This document shows positions 14,299 through 22,499 of a stretch of 36,228 nucleotides of DNA, in pieces. The notes under the pieces are model-generated. The model did not search any database. It was not told the origin of the DNA and saw only the letters and a program-made list of their open reading frames with translations. The first letter of the stretch is position 1. Every line of letters starts with the position of its first letter. The position numbers and the translations under genes were made by a program. Origin of the DNA: an uncultured Blautia sp. (GTDB taxonomy: Bacteria > Bacillota > Clostridia > Lachnospirales > Lachnospiraceae); assembly GCA_946545475.1 (NCBI GenBank), contig CAMNNO010000009.1:1-36228 (forward strand), written 5' to 3'.

Positions 14299-16203
14299 AT
14301 GAAGAAAAGATTTTTCAGCCTGATGCTGGCTCTGTCCATGATTCTGAGTCTCACCACAAGCATGGACACGTTTGCGCTGAATTATCAGCAGCGCGCTGTT
14401 AATGAAGCCACGTTTGAGACATTGGAAGATGCCCATGCGAATTCCGAAGCGTTCGCGCTATCAAGCCGCCTGGGCGCGACGCCGACAACGGCCACCTCCT
14501 TCCCGCCGCACCCGGCGCTGGATGATTATCCCGAAGGAACAACCTATGTTTACCGTTCGGAAAACCTTTATGGCCGGACGGAAGCGATCCGTATGAACAC
14601 TAATCTGCTGGTCTATACGGATGAAACCTTCGAGGATAAGGATGCCGCCTACGCCTATCTGGAATCGCTTGGCCTGATTGACATCATTGCCCAGGCAACC
14701 GGCAGCATTACACTGGTGACACCGGTTAACCCGGCAGCCGGATTCGGTGATGCGGACCAGGCCGCTTATTATAAGCTGCAGACGGCCATGTTCAGCTCCG
14801 AGTATGCCGAGTTTGCGTATTTTGGCGGCTTCGGCTTCCGCTATGTCATCGGTATCGGCGAAGGCGCGACGTTCCTGAATAATTACGTGGCCAGCAATGT
14901 GGATTATGTCGGACGTAACGCAGCCATGCTGCTGGTGGGCGGCTCCATGCAGTCCATCCGCGAGGTGGCGGCCCCTGTGCCGGTTTACCTGGTCAATCCC
15001 GGTGCGGTTGCGCGCGAACATTACGGCAAGGCCAACGGCGTGAATGCTTACAAAACCACCGGTGCCCTGGAAGTGGATTTTAACCAGGAACTGCCGGTGC
15101 GTCAGGTCGTCTCACTGTATACAGACGATGTCGATCTGAAGCAGATTGTGCAGGATGCTTATTACGGCCTGTTCATCAAGAGCATGCGCATCCCCTGCCT
15201 GTTCCAGGGACTGTACAGCGCAAGCACGCCTTATAAGGGATACAATTATGACGAGGCTCCCTATTCGCTGTGCGAGCGCCATGCCATCATCGACGGCAAG
15301 ACGGCGGAGGGCATCTATCTCTTTGAACGTCGGGGCGACCAATTCAAGGATTATGTATTCCCACGGAATGATATCGATGAATATATTGATACCTGGTATG
15401 AATTCCTGCCCGAGGAAGTGGTAAACCACACGGCTCCCGCCGGAAGCGTCCCGCTGGTGCTGGCCCTTCACGGCAATGGGGACGACCCGGTGCAATTCGT
15501 GGATAACAATGGCTGGCTGAATATGGCCTGTGAAAACCGCTTTGCGATCGTCGCGCCGTATTTCCAGCTGCTGTTTACAATGACACTGGATCGTATCCCG
15601 CTGTGTAAAGCCGCCTGCGCGGTGGCCCATTATATGCTTGAGGAGTATCCTGAACTGGATCCGTCCCGTGTCTATGTCGCCGGTTATTCAATGGGCGGCT
15701 GCGCGACACTCCACGCCGCGATCGAAGAGCCCGGCCTCTTTGCCGCCGCTGCGCCGATGTCCGCGACGCCCTATGACGGAACCGAGGAGCAGCTTGCGCA
15801 ATTCGAGACGCTGGACCTGCCGTTTATGTTCACAAATTCCACCTTTGACCTTGGCGGCGCCTATAATACACCGGCAGCCATGTATGGCTCCCGTGTGCTC
15901 AGTTTCATCAATCTGTTCCTGGGGTTCAACGAGATGCCGGTTATCGAAGAATTTGACGCCGATAACTATCCGCTCAGCGGCTTCGCCGGAGACCTGTATG
16001 TTCGAAAAACCCTGAACGGCGAATTTGTAAACCACACCTGGTACCTCAACAACGAAGACGGCATCCCGATGGTTGCCATGAGTACTACGGAAGGCCTCGT
16101 CCATATGCTGTATCCGGAATACGGCAAGCTGGGATGGAACTTCGTCAAGCACTATTCCCGCGATCAGGAGACCGGCGAAATCATCTATGATCCGTACGCC
16201 TGA
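14299..16203 (+). CDS. Secreted alpha/beta hydrolase (esterase/depolymerase-like), copy 2
   Basis: A 634-residue paralogue of the preceding gene, collinear from end to end. Signal peptide MKKRFFSLMLALSMILSLTTSMDTFA. The shared N-terminal region is seen in NEATFETLEDA, MNTNLLVYTDETFEDKDAAYAYLESLGLIDII and YYKLQTAMF. Hydrolase elements are VPLVLALHGNGDDP, VYVAGYSMGGCAT with the nucleophile serine, and LVHMLYPEYGKLGWNFVKHYSRD with the histidine. The mature proteins have clearly diverged, mainly in the loops after the nucleophile (FAAAAPMSATPYDGTEEQL) and around residues 340-360, so the substrates may differ. RBS is CAGGAGGGAAAAAC. It is preceded by a terminator-like hairpin and followed by a second hairpin. 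Confidence 0.85.
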   Translation: MKKRFFSLMLALSMILSLTTSMDTFALNYQQRAVNEATFETLEDAHANSEAFALSSRLGATPTTATSFPPHPALDDYPEGTTYVYRSENLYGRTEAIRMNTNLLVYTDETFEDKDAAYAYLESLGLIDIIAQATGSITLVTPVNPAAGFGDADQAAYYKLQTAMFSSEYAEFAYFGGFGFRYVIGIGEGATFLNNYVASNVDYVGRNAAMLLVGGSMQSIREVAAPVPVYLVNPGAVAREHYGKANGVNAYKTTGALEVDFNQELPVRQVVSLYTDDVDLKQIVQDAYYGLFIKSMRIPCLFQGLYSASTPYKGYNYDEAPYSLCERHAIIDGKTAEGIYLFERRGDQFKDYVFPRNDIDEYIDTWYEFLPEEVVNHTAPAGSVPLVLALHGNGDDPVQFVDNNGWLNMACENRFAIVAPYFQLLFTMTLDRIPLCKAACAVAHYMLEEYPELDPSRVYVAGYSMGGCATLHAAIEEPGLFAAAAPMSATPYDGTEEQLAQFETLDLPFMFTNSTFDLGGAYNTPAAMYGSRVLSFINLFLGFNEMPVIEEFDADNYPLSGFAGDLYVRKTLNGEFVNHTWYLNNEDGIPMVAMSTTEGLVHMLYPEYGKLGWNFVKHYSRDQETGEIIYDPYA

Positions 16204-16280
16204 CGCTTTGGCTATTCACTTCCGATAAGTGGCTTAACATATCCCCCAAAATGGGGCCTCCACATCGAACCCCCTTGAAT

Positions 16281-16326
16281 CCGCGACGAGCAGGAAAACA
16301 AAAAGAGTTTTTCCTGCTCGTCGCGG
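16281..16326 (+). terminator. Terminator hairpin after the second hydrolase
   Basis: CCGCGACGAGCAGGAAAA (16281-16298) and TTTTCCTGCTCGTCGCGG (16309-16326) form a perfect 18-bp stem with a 10-base loop. The T run after it is weak (TTATAA). Confidence 0.7.
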
Positions 16327-16494
16327 TTATAAGCTGAAAACTCAGAGTAAACCCCCATGCCCTGTTCACTTGGCACCACCATAAATGAAACATAGCAAGT
16401 GGCAATTTTATTGATATTTCTTTAGTCGTTGTATATACTGTTATCAACGGCAAAGATCGCTTTTTATTTGGGCCTGTAGCCCGTAGAGTAAAAA

Positions 16495-16697
16495 GTAAAC
16501 AGGGACAAATACATATACGCGTTTGTCCCTGTTTCTGACTCTTCTTCGTATGTTTCGATCATCTCAAGTACAGAGCATGGTGATCCCCGGGCTGGTCTTT
16601 GTCCGCATTACTTCCACAGCCACTCCGTACACATGTAAGCCAGTCCCTGGCGCCAGGCGCTCCAAGCGTGGGTGCCGAGCGGCCAGAGCGTTGTTAT
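16495..16697. repeat. Segment duplicated at 1081-1289
   Basis: This is the intact partner of the repeat at the left end of the window and includes the terminator palindrome and the last codons of the esterase gene. Confidence 0.85.
16497..16534 (-). terminator. Palindromic terminator of the esterase gene, copy B
   Basis: AAACAGGGACAAA (16497-16509) and TTTGTCCCTGTTT (16522-16534) form a perfect 13-bp stem. On the minus strand it is followed by ACTTTTTACTC. Confidence 0.65.
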
Positions 16698-17333
16698 TTC
16701 GATGCCATTCTCGCGGAAGCTTGAAAGCATGATGGGGTTTTCATCCATCATCGTTCCCCAGTAGGTCTCAAACATGGCCTGCACGTAAAGGATGTGCTTT
16801 TCTTTTAAGAGAGGGTCCGCGAAGTCCGCGCCTTCGGGAAGCATGCCGGCATTGGCATAGGTGCTCTGCGGAGCGCACCAGCCAAAATTATCCGGATCAA
16901 AGATCGCATAGGTCGAATTCATCCCGCTGGCTGAATAGGACGTGATCGCCCAGTCGGAGGCATCTTCGGAAACGTTGTAGTTTTCCTTCACAAACGGCAC
17001 ATAGACATCCGTGATCGTATCATAGGAGGAATACGGTGTGCAGACGCCAACCACCGGCTCCATCTTTCCCTCGGCGATGGCATTATCAAAAATGTTGCGC
17101 GCCGCGCCAAGGCCGTACCAGGTATTGGTCGGCATATTGGCAGCCAGGTAAATGACCTTATAGCCTTCTTCTCTTGCCTCATCATAGCCATACGGCAGAT
17201 AGACGACCATGTCTGCTGCCTCGTCGGAAACATGCACCTTGACCAGCTCTCCGTTCTCGCCATCCCGCGGCGCTTCAATGGAGAAATCGTCCACCTGCTT
17301 CTCCGGGTCAAAGGGAACGTAGATGGTGCTCAT
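16608..17333 (-). CDS. Esterase, PF00756-like, N-terminally short
   Basis: A 241-residue alpha/beta hydrolase of the esterase-D/enterochelin-esterase-like family. The beta-sheet core starts at VVYLPYGYDEAREEGYKVIYLAANMP. The nucleophile region is AITSYSASGMNSTYA, where S-x-S-x-S-G replaces the usual G-x-S-x-G. The histidine is in PLGTHAWSAWRQGL near the C-terminus. Relatives are normally exported with a signal peptide and a longer N-terminus; here the protein begins abruptly in what looks like the middle of that region (MSTIYVPFDPEKQVDDFSIEAP). The RBS is weak (GGTGAT). The ATPase gene ends 18 bases upstream, so the 5' part may have been lost when that unit arrived. Activity is uncertain. Confidence 0.7.
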   Translation of the reverse strand: MSTIYVPFDPEKQVDDFSIEAPRDGENGELVKVHVSDEAADMVVYLPYGYDEAREEGYKVIYLAANMPTNTWYGLGAARNIFDNAIAEGKMEPVVGVCTPYSSYDTITDVYVPFVKENYNVSEDASDWAITSYSASGMNSTYAIFDPDNFGWCAPQSTYANAGMLPEGADFADPLLKEKHILYVQAMFETYWGTMMDENPIMLSSFRENGIEITTLWPLGTHAWSAWRQGLAYMCTEWLWK

Positions 17334-17351
17334 CAGATCATCACCATACTT

Positions 17352-19016
17352 TTACAGTTTTTTCACACATGCACTTTTCTGGTAAAAAGAAATCCCATAG
17401 CAGATCACATCATACTCATCCAGGTTTTTTGCGTATTCCTGATCGACGATCTGCCGCAGGGCTTCCTGGCAGTCCTGTTCCATTTCTTCTTTATGGGCGG
17501 ACTTTTTCGCTTCGATGATCAATATACGGCGATTGGCATCATCAATCAGCCTGATATCCGGCCGGCCGAGGCCCCTCTCTTTGTTGCTTTCAACTTCATA
17601 GCCTCTGCCGACAAAGATCCCGGCCAGGAAGGCATGGTAATAATCCTCGTGATAATCCATGTAACTGATGGTCTGCCAGAGCAGCTTTGAGATTGCCCTG
17701 CCTGCCGCTTCTTCATCACCGGACCACAAGGCTTCCATCATGGCCTTCTGTTCGGAATCGTCCACATGATCGGAAAAGTATTTGACGACCGTATCCCGGA
17801 AGATGCCGGCAATTTCTTTGTTGGGGATCTTAAGATCGATAGTGTTTCCCCTCGCCTGCGGATGGGCTTTTGTCAGATAGCCGGTCATCAAAAGCACGCT
17901 CCAGAGATTGTCTTCTGTTTCATGAAGCGTATCATATGTCAGCTCATCCGATATCGTCTGTGTAATGCTTCCCCCATTCAGGAGAATTTCAAATTTTTTC
18001 TTTACCTGAAAGTCCGTCCGTTCGACGAACTCGCGGATGATCCCGTTGCCGCTGGTGTTTTTCCAGTAGTTGTCCGGCTCCTTGTCCGGATCATCCATGG
18101 CATCAGCCACATAGTTGACAACGTCCCAGGGACAGAACACTTTTGTATTCCCGAATACGTAACCGTCATACCAGGAACGTATCAGTTCCATACGGTCTTT
18201 CATATCCGCTGTGGCCAGCAGTTTTTCCACCTCTTCTTCTCCAAAGCCAAAGTATGCTCCAAAGCGCCTGTCCAGGACGGAGTATGATCTGAAATTGTTT
18301 ACTCCGGTAAAAATGCTTTCCTTTGCGATCCGGAGACATCCGGTGACGATACCGAATTTCAGGTAATCGTTGGATTTTAAGGCTGTGCCCAGAATGCCCC
18401 GGATTACCTCAAGCATCTGCGGATAATATCGCTCTTTGCCTTCTCTCTTTTCGTTTGCCTTTGCCAGAGGAACATCATACTCATCCATCAGCAGGATCGC
18501 CGGCCTGCCGTAAACCGCCATCATCATGCGCATCATGATCTTCAGCGAGTTTTTTATATCTCCTCTGTCTGCTCTTCTTGAAGAAAGCCTGTTGAAAGCA
18601 GCCCTGTCCTCTTCGGAAGTCTTAGGGCTTTCTCTCAGTTCCAGATGCCTCTGGCAAAGATCCGCCAATACCACCGTAAGCATCTCATATGCACTGTCAA
18701 AGCTTAAGCCTTCTACGTCCTTAAAGCTTATGGACAATACGGGATACTGGTTCATCCATTCCCGGCAGAACTCTTCATGCCTCATAATGTCCAGGCCGGC
18801 AAACAGCACTTTGCTGTCCTTACGGATGTCAAAGAAGCTTTCGATCATGCTCATCATGAGAGTTTTGCCAAAACGGCGCGGACGGGTAAAAAGAGTGACC
18901 GCATTATTCTCTTCATTCACCAGCTCGTAAAGCAGTTCCGTTTTGTCAACATAATAACAATGAGATTCCCTGAGCCGGTCAAAAAACTCTCCTCCTATCC
19001 CGATCCTGATCGCCAT
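17352..19016 (-). CDS. AAA-ATPase with C-terminal PD-(D/E)XK nuclease domain (AAA_9/DUF1703)
   Basis: A 554-residue protein. The N-terminal AAA_9-type ATPase has the diverged P-loop TRPRRFGKTLMMSMIESFF (about residues 44-62) and a Walker B-like ILLMDEYDVPLAKA (about 176-189). The C-terminal DUF1703 part holds the nuclease signature: GRGYEVESNKERGLGRPDIRLIDDANRRILIIEAKK (about 475-510), with the D and the E-x-K of PD-(D/E)XK enzymes. The family is highly multi-copy in Lachnospiraceae and Bacteroidetes; its role is unproven. The start is ATG 19016 behind AAGGAGGTG. A deleted copy lies at 2784-3074, and both copies share about 130 bases of leader, so the unit behaves like a duplicating module. 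Confidence 0.9.
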   Translation of the reverse strand: MAIRIGIGGEFFDRLRESHCYYVDKTELLYELVNEENNAVTLFTRPRRFGKTLMMSMIESFFDIRKDSKVLFAGLDIMRHEEFCREWMNQYPVLSISFKDVEGLSFDSAYEMLTVVLADLCQRHLELRESPKTSEEDRAAFNRLSSRRADRGDIKNSLKIMMRMMMAVYGRPAILLMDEYDVPLAKANEKREGKERYYPQMLEVIRGILGTALKSNDYLKFGIVTGCLRIAKESIFTGVNNFRSYSVLDRRFGAYFGFGEEEVEKLLATADMKDRMELIRSWYDGYVFGNTKVFCPWDVVNYVADAMDDPDKEPDNYWKNTSGNGIIREFVERTDFQVKKKFEILLNGGSITQTISDELTYDTLHETEDNLWSVLLMTGYLTKAHPQARGNTIDLKIPNKEIAGIFRDTVVKYFSDHVDDSEQKAMMEALWSGDEEAAGRAISKLLWQTISYMDYHEDYYHAFLAGIFVGRGYEVESNKERGLGRPDIRLIDDANRRILIIEAKKSAHKEEMEQDCQEALRQIVDQEYAKNLDEYDVICYGISFYQKSACVKKL

Positions 19017-19140
19017 GGCAGCACACCTCCTTATAGCGGCGAGTTATGACATGAGCCTTCATGATGCCAGCTCCCGCTTTCCTTGCTATCTCCTGAATTT
19101 TACCACAAGGCCGCTTTCTTTTCAACATGTCCCCTTTTCT
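19016..19140. repeat. Leader of the ATPase gene, duplicated at 2946-3075
   Basis: The non-coding leader is shared with the pseudogene copy. The edge near TGTCCCCTTTTCT coincides with the truncated end of the DUF5724 gene, which suggests that the unit was inserted there. Confidence 0.75.
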
Positions 19141-19146
19141 TTCCTG

Positions 19147-20115
19147 TCACATGTTTGTCTTTTCTGTCTCCATCTGCCATGTCAGCCTGTCGGCGTCCTG
19201 ATATCCGGCGGTCAGCGCCAGGTTCTGGATGGCAGCGTTGGCGGCTCTTCTTTCACTCTCCTGGCGTTTCGCGCCAAACCGGCAGCTGTCCTTCATAAAC
19301 TGCCGGATAAATTCATAGCGTTTTAACACCTCAGATGCGTCCCCCTCCTTAATGGGGATAAGGGCATATGCGCGAAGCTTGTCCTGGTTCCGCTTCTCCT
19401 TTACTTCCTCCAAAAGCGTCTCAGCGTCCAGCTTCCCAAGAGAAGCGTCGGCGTAAAGCTGGGCGCGGCGGTGTCCGGCCGGGCCCTGAGAAACATATTT
19501 CGCGTACCGGTAGAGCAGCTGGAAACGCTTTTCTCCAAGTGCCTGCCAGGCTTCAAAGAACCATTTCCTGTCAAAGATTCCGTCGTTAAACTGCTCCGGC
19601 GTAAAAGGCGAGAACCCGGCAGCCTGGACGGCCTTAGCGGCAGAAAACCGTTCGCCCACGTGGGCATGGAAAAACCATACCCCACACTCAAGGCCCGGCC
19701 AGGAAAGCGCGCTTTCCGCAAACCCTGCCCACTGAGGGGCATACATCGCGGCCTCAGCAAGGCGTTCTTCTCTTATCTTCAATTCCCGGAAAAGCGTCCG
19801 GAAGCTCTCGGGCGTATCCGATCTCGCTGGATAACAGCGGCGCAGGAGCCGGCTTAAGACGAATGGCTTCTTCATGCTCTTCGCATATCCGTCATAGCCG
19901 CGGTAAAATTCTTCCTCCCCCAGGGCGGCAATAAGGCGCAAAAAGTGGCACGCTCCTTCAAAACGCTCGATATTAAGGGCCTGGAGAGTCACCTCGGACG
20001 GCAGGTCCCCCCTTTCCTCTTCTACTGTCACGATGCGGTCGACCACTTTCCTGGCCACCTCTTCTGCTCCGGGATGCCGCTGGTAAAAAGCCTTGAGTAC
20101 GCTGGGATTTTTAAC
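19147..20115 (-). pseudogene. Middle part of a DUF5724/DUF4132-type gene, cut at both ends
   Basis: From VKNPSVLKAFYQRHPGAEEVARKVVDRI to AGYQDADRLTWQMETE this follows the DUF5724 pattern (recalled from the family): a helical region with LSRLLRRCYP, AAMYAPQWAGFAESALSWPGLECGVWFFHAHVGERFSA, FNDGIFDRKWFFEAWQALGEKRFQLLYRYAKYVS, then FGAKRQESERRAANAAIQNLALTAGY. In full-length members a DUF4132 domain of several hundred residues follows; here the frame ends at EKTNM*, next to the leader of the ATPase unit. The N-terminus printed in the ORF track (MYIFIIT) comes from the left end of the inserted element. The true upstream part is the ORF at 22497-23588. Function of the family is unsettled (E. coli MolR/YehI are distant DUF4132 relatives). 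Confidence 0.65.
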
Positions 20116-20246
20116 AGTTATAATAAATATATACAAACATTAATATATACCAATAAATCTTGCCCTGCTCAATCATTATAATCAGATATTTTTCTTGCAC
20201 TTCGAAAAATAAGGCTTTAAAACATGAGATTATTTTTGAGTTTATA

Positions 20247-20275
20247 TTGACCTTTTATAGATAAAATGGTATTAT
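20247..20275 (+). promoter_or_regulatory. Sigma-A promoter of the HTH-Uma2 gene, inside the element
   Basis: TTGACC (20247-20252), a 17-base spacer and TATTAT (20270-20275). The transcript would begin about 8 bases later, almost at the Shine-Dalgarno. Confidence 0.65.
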
Positions 20276-20299
20276 AACAACTGAGAGGAGGTGTCAGTT

Positions 20300-21097
20300 T
20301 TGACTGTTGAAGAAATGAATGAGCGGAAACGAATCCTGGGCTACAGCTATGAGCAGATTTCCCACTTATCCGGCGTTCCGGATAGCACGGTCCGAAAAAT
20401 CCTTGGAGGGGTTACCAGGCGTCCGCGTTATGCCACGCTTACCGCGCTGGCGCAGGTACTCCGGGAGCCTACGCCAGCAGATATTTATGGCGCGGTAAAA
20501 AAACAGGGTCAGTACACGCTGGATGATTATCTTGCCCTGCCGCCGGAAAGGCGGGCAGAGCTGATCGACGGGGCACTCTATGATATGAGCATCCCCACAG
20601 TCTATCACCAGTTGATCGTTGGCCAGCTGTATGCCATGTTCCTTTTCTTTACCCGCGGCAAAAGCGACAGAGGTATGCCTTTTGTCTCTCCTGTGGAGGT
20701 TTTGCTGGATCATGATAACAGAACCGTTGTCCAGCCGGATCTCTTTATCCTGTGTGACTGGAATAAATATACCCCTGACAGGATCATAGGAGCTCCGGAC
20801 TATGTGGCTGAGGTTATCTCAAAGCCGACCCACCACAGGGATGTCTTCATCAAGCTTTCCTGCTACAAAAGTGCAGGCGTTCGGGAATACTGGATCATCG
20901 ATCCGGACAAAAAGTCTGTGATGGTCTGGGATTTCGATAATGACGACCGTGCCGCCGTATATGATTTCCGAAGCCGCATCCCTGTTGGCATCTATGGCGG
21001 AGAACTCATCATTGATTTTGCGGAAATAGACGATCATCTAAGCCAGTGGATGTCACCTGTTCCGGGTCGGGGTTCTGAAGAGCCGTTTTCTGAATAA
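20300..21097 (+). CDS. HTH-Uma2 fusion: XRE-like DNA-binding domain plus Uma2-family endonuclease
   Basis: About 265 residues from the preferred start. The N-terminal 60 residues form an XRE-type helix-turn-helix (YSYEQISHLSGVPDSTVRKILGG). The rest is an Uma2 (DUF820) domain of the PD-(D/E)XK fold: YTLDDYLALPPERRAELIDGALYDM, catalytic-site aspartate in VVQPDLFIL, E-x-(S)K in YVAEVISKPTHHRDVFIKLSCY, and the strand GVREYWIIDPDKKSVMVW. The track starts at GTG 20291, but that codon overlaps the RBS (GAGAGGAGGTG). TTG 20300 is 7 bases downstream and gives MTVEEMNERK. TnpB begins 26 bases after the stop, so both nuclease genes are probably transcribed together. Uma2 genes are common in cyanobacteria and Lachnospiraceae; their function is unknown. 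Confidence 0.88.
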   Translation: MTVEEMNERKRILGYSYEQISHLSGVPDSTVRKILGGVTRRPRYATLTALAQVLREPTPADIYGAVKKQGQYTLDDYLALPPERRAELIDGALYDMSIPTVYHQLIVGQLYAMFLFFTRGKSDRGMPFVSPVEVLLDHDNRTVVQPDLFILCDWNKYTPDRIIGAPDYVAEVISKPTHHRDVFIKLSCYKSAGVREYWIIDPDKKSVMVWDFDNDDRAAVYDFRSRIPVGIYGGELIIDFAEIDDHLSQWMSPVPGRGSEEPFSE

Positions 21098-21123
21098 AGA
21101 ACGGAAAAATGAGGTAAAGACAG

Positions 21124-22311
21124 ATGCTGTTGGCAAAGAAGATAAAGCTGTGCCCGACGCCTGAGCAGGAAGACCTGTTCAGAAGGAGTGCCGGTACCGC
21201 GAGGTGGGCCTATAATTACTATCTCTCGGAAAACGACCGCCTGTGGAAAGAATACCTGAATAATGGGAAGACAGGAAAAAGGGGAATATCGGAAGGCGAA
21301 GTCAGGAAATATATCAATAACGTTCTGAAAAAGACGACTCATACGTGGCTTAAGGATGTCGGCAGCAATGTCATGAAGCAGGGCGTTAAGGATGCTGCTG
21401 ATGCCATGAAGAGATTCTTAAAGGGGCAGGCCGGAAGGCCGGACTATAAGTCGAAGAAAAGATCAAAGCCGTCATTCTATGTGAATTATGAAAGCCTTTC
21501 CCGGCGAGAAGGGGGCTTCCACGGAGAAAAAATGGGCTTCGTGCGGACATCGGAACCCCTGCCCGTCCTGCCGGAAGGAACGAAGTATTCCAATCCCCGG
21601 ATCTCTTTTGACGGGAAATACTGGTATCTGGCTGTCGCGTATGAAGAGCCCTGCATTCCCGCCTTGCTTACCGGAGAGAGCATCGGGATCGACCTGGGCG
21701 TCAAAAAACTGGCGGTGTGCTCGGATGGGAGCGTTTATGAGAACATCAATCGTTCGCGGACCGTCAGGCGCCTTGAAAAGACCCTTAAGAGGGAGCAGCG
21801 GAAGCTGTCAAGGATGCGCGAAAAGAAGATCACAGGCTATGAAAAAAAGAACGGCAAAGAGGTGCCGGTCTTTGACAGGCCTCTGGATGAGTATAAAAAC
21901 TACCAGAAGCAGAAGGAAAAAATAAAACATCTATACCGGCGTCTTGTGAACATTCGGAACAATCATTTGCACCAGGCGACTGCAAAGATAGTGAAAACCA
22001 AGCCATCCCGCATCGTCATGGAGGATCTGAACGTAAAAGGAATGATGAAAAACCGGCATCTTTCAAAAGCGATCCAGAGCCAGAAGTTTTATGAGTTCAA
22101 GCGCCAGATGATCTACAAATGCCGGAAATATGGTATTGCGTTTGTCGAAGTGCCGAGGTTTTATCCAAGTTCAAAGACCTGCTCATGCTGTGGCCATATT
22201 AAGGAAGACCTGAAGCTTTCCGACCGGATCTACCGCTGTGACAAATGTGGACTTGTCATAGACAGGGATCTTAACGCGAGCCTGAATCTGGCGAACTACC
22301 AATCTGTATGA
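21124..22311 (+). CDS. tnpB: TnpB, RNA-guided endonuclease of an IS605/IS1341-type element
   Basis: A complete 395-residue TnpB. The N-terminal helix-turn-helix-like segment is LCPTPEQEDLFRRSAGTARWAYNYYL. The RuvC catalytic residues are all present: D in SIGIDLGVKKLAV (about residue 191), E in RIVMEDLNVKGM (about 300), and D in IDRDLNASLNLAN (about 380). The zinc ribbon is CSCCGHIK...YRCDKCG. The long basic helical insert (RRLEKTLKREQRKLSRMREKK) is normal for the family. TnpB uses an RNA from the right end of the element to cut DNA next to a short target motif, which helps keep the element in place. RBS GAGGTAAAG. No frameshift is seen, so it should be active. Confidence 0.95.
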   Translation: MLLAKKIKLCPTPEQEDLFRRSAGTARWAYNYYLSENDRLWKEYLNNGKTGKRGISEGEVRKYINNVLKKTTHTWLKDVGSNVMKQGVKDAADAMKRFLKGQAGRPDYKSKKRSKPSFYVNYESLSRREGGFHGEKMGFVRTSEPLPVLPEGTKYSNPRISFDGKYWYLAVAYEEPCIPALLTGESIGIDLGVKKLAVCSDGSVYENINRSRTVRRLEKTLKREQRKLSRMREKKITGYEKKNGKEVPVFDRPLDEYKNYQKQKEKIKHLYRRLVNIRNNHLHQATAKIVKTKPSRIVMEDLNVKGMMKNRHLSKAIQSQKFYEFKRQMIYKCRKYGIAFVEVPRFYPSSKTCSCCGHIKEDLKLSDRIYRCDKCGLVIDRDLNASLNLANYQSV

Positions 22312-22499
22312 TTTCACCGACAGGAAACTGCAGATGTGTACCCATCGCTACTGGGGAGTTTAAGCCTGTGGAGTGTCAAAGAAAACGGAAGTAGCGGAGG
22401 CGCAGGCCGAAGCAAACCCGGACACCTGAAGCAGGAAGATATTTCGTGAGGAATGTCAATGGTAGATATTTTAAATTTATATAAATTTAAGTATATTTA
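22312..22499 (+). ncRNA. Probable omegaRNA (right-end guide RNA scaffold) of TnpB
   Basis: The region after the TnpB stop is conserved-looking, non-coding and structured, as in IS605-type right ends (GGGAGTTTAAGCCTGTGG, then GCGCAGGCCGAAGC). CGCTACT (22346-22352) can pair with AGTAGCG (22390-22396), and GCCTG near 22364 with CAGGC near 22402, which would make the usual pseudoknot. The RNA would start within the end of tnpB, run through this region and use the sequence from about 22500 onward as guide. The 5' end is not known. Confidence 0.65.
22471..22490. repeat. Perfect 20-base palindrome at the right end of the element
   Basis: TTAAATTTATATAAATTTAA reads the same on both strands. It lies 9 bases inside the inferred right end and is the place where an IS605-type hairpin for TnpA binding would be expected. 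Confidence 0.75.

Larger units (their letters stand above)
16204..16607. other. Intergenic stretch between convergent genes
   Basis: Contains a perfect 18-bp terminator hairpin (16281-16326) for the plus-strand hydrolase, an AT-rich spacer (about 16380-16470), and a 13-bp palindromic terminator (16497-16534) for the minus-strand esterase, followed by a short spacer repeated at 1081-1200. No gene is seen. Confidence 0.6.
20116..22499 (+). mobile_element. IS605/IS1341-type element with TnpB and an HTH-Uma2 cargo gene, no TnpA
   Basis: The limits are inferred from the interrupted gene. Removing 2384 bases joins CGA (22502-22500) to GTT (20115-20113) on the minus strand and gives GYHPLR-VKNPSVLK in one frame. 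The left flank ends in TTTTTAAC, a plausible IS605-type target motif. The right end holds a perfect 20-base palindrome and an omegaRNA-like region. The exact ends could slide by a few bases; only the length modulo three is fixed by the frame. It has no TnpA (HUH) transposase and no target duplication, so it would be mobilised in trans. The left 180 bases are AT-rich. Confidence 0.65.

Noticed and set aside
20116-20136. MYIFIIT as a natural N-terminus or membrane anchor of the 329-residue ORF
   Set aside because: These codons lie in the AT-rich left end of the inserted element. The conserved part begins at VKNPSVLK.
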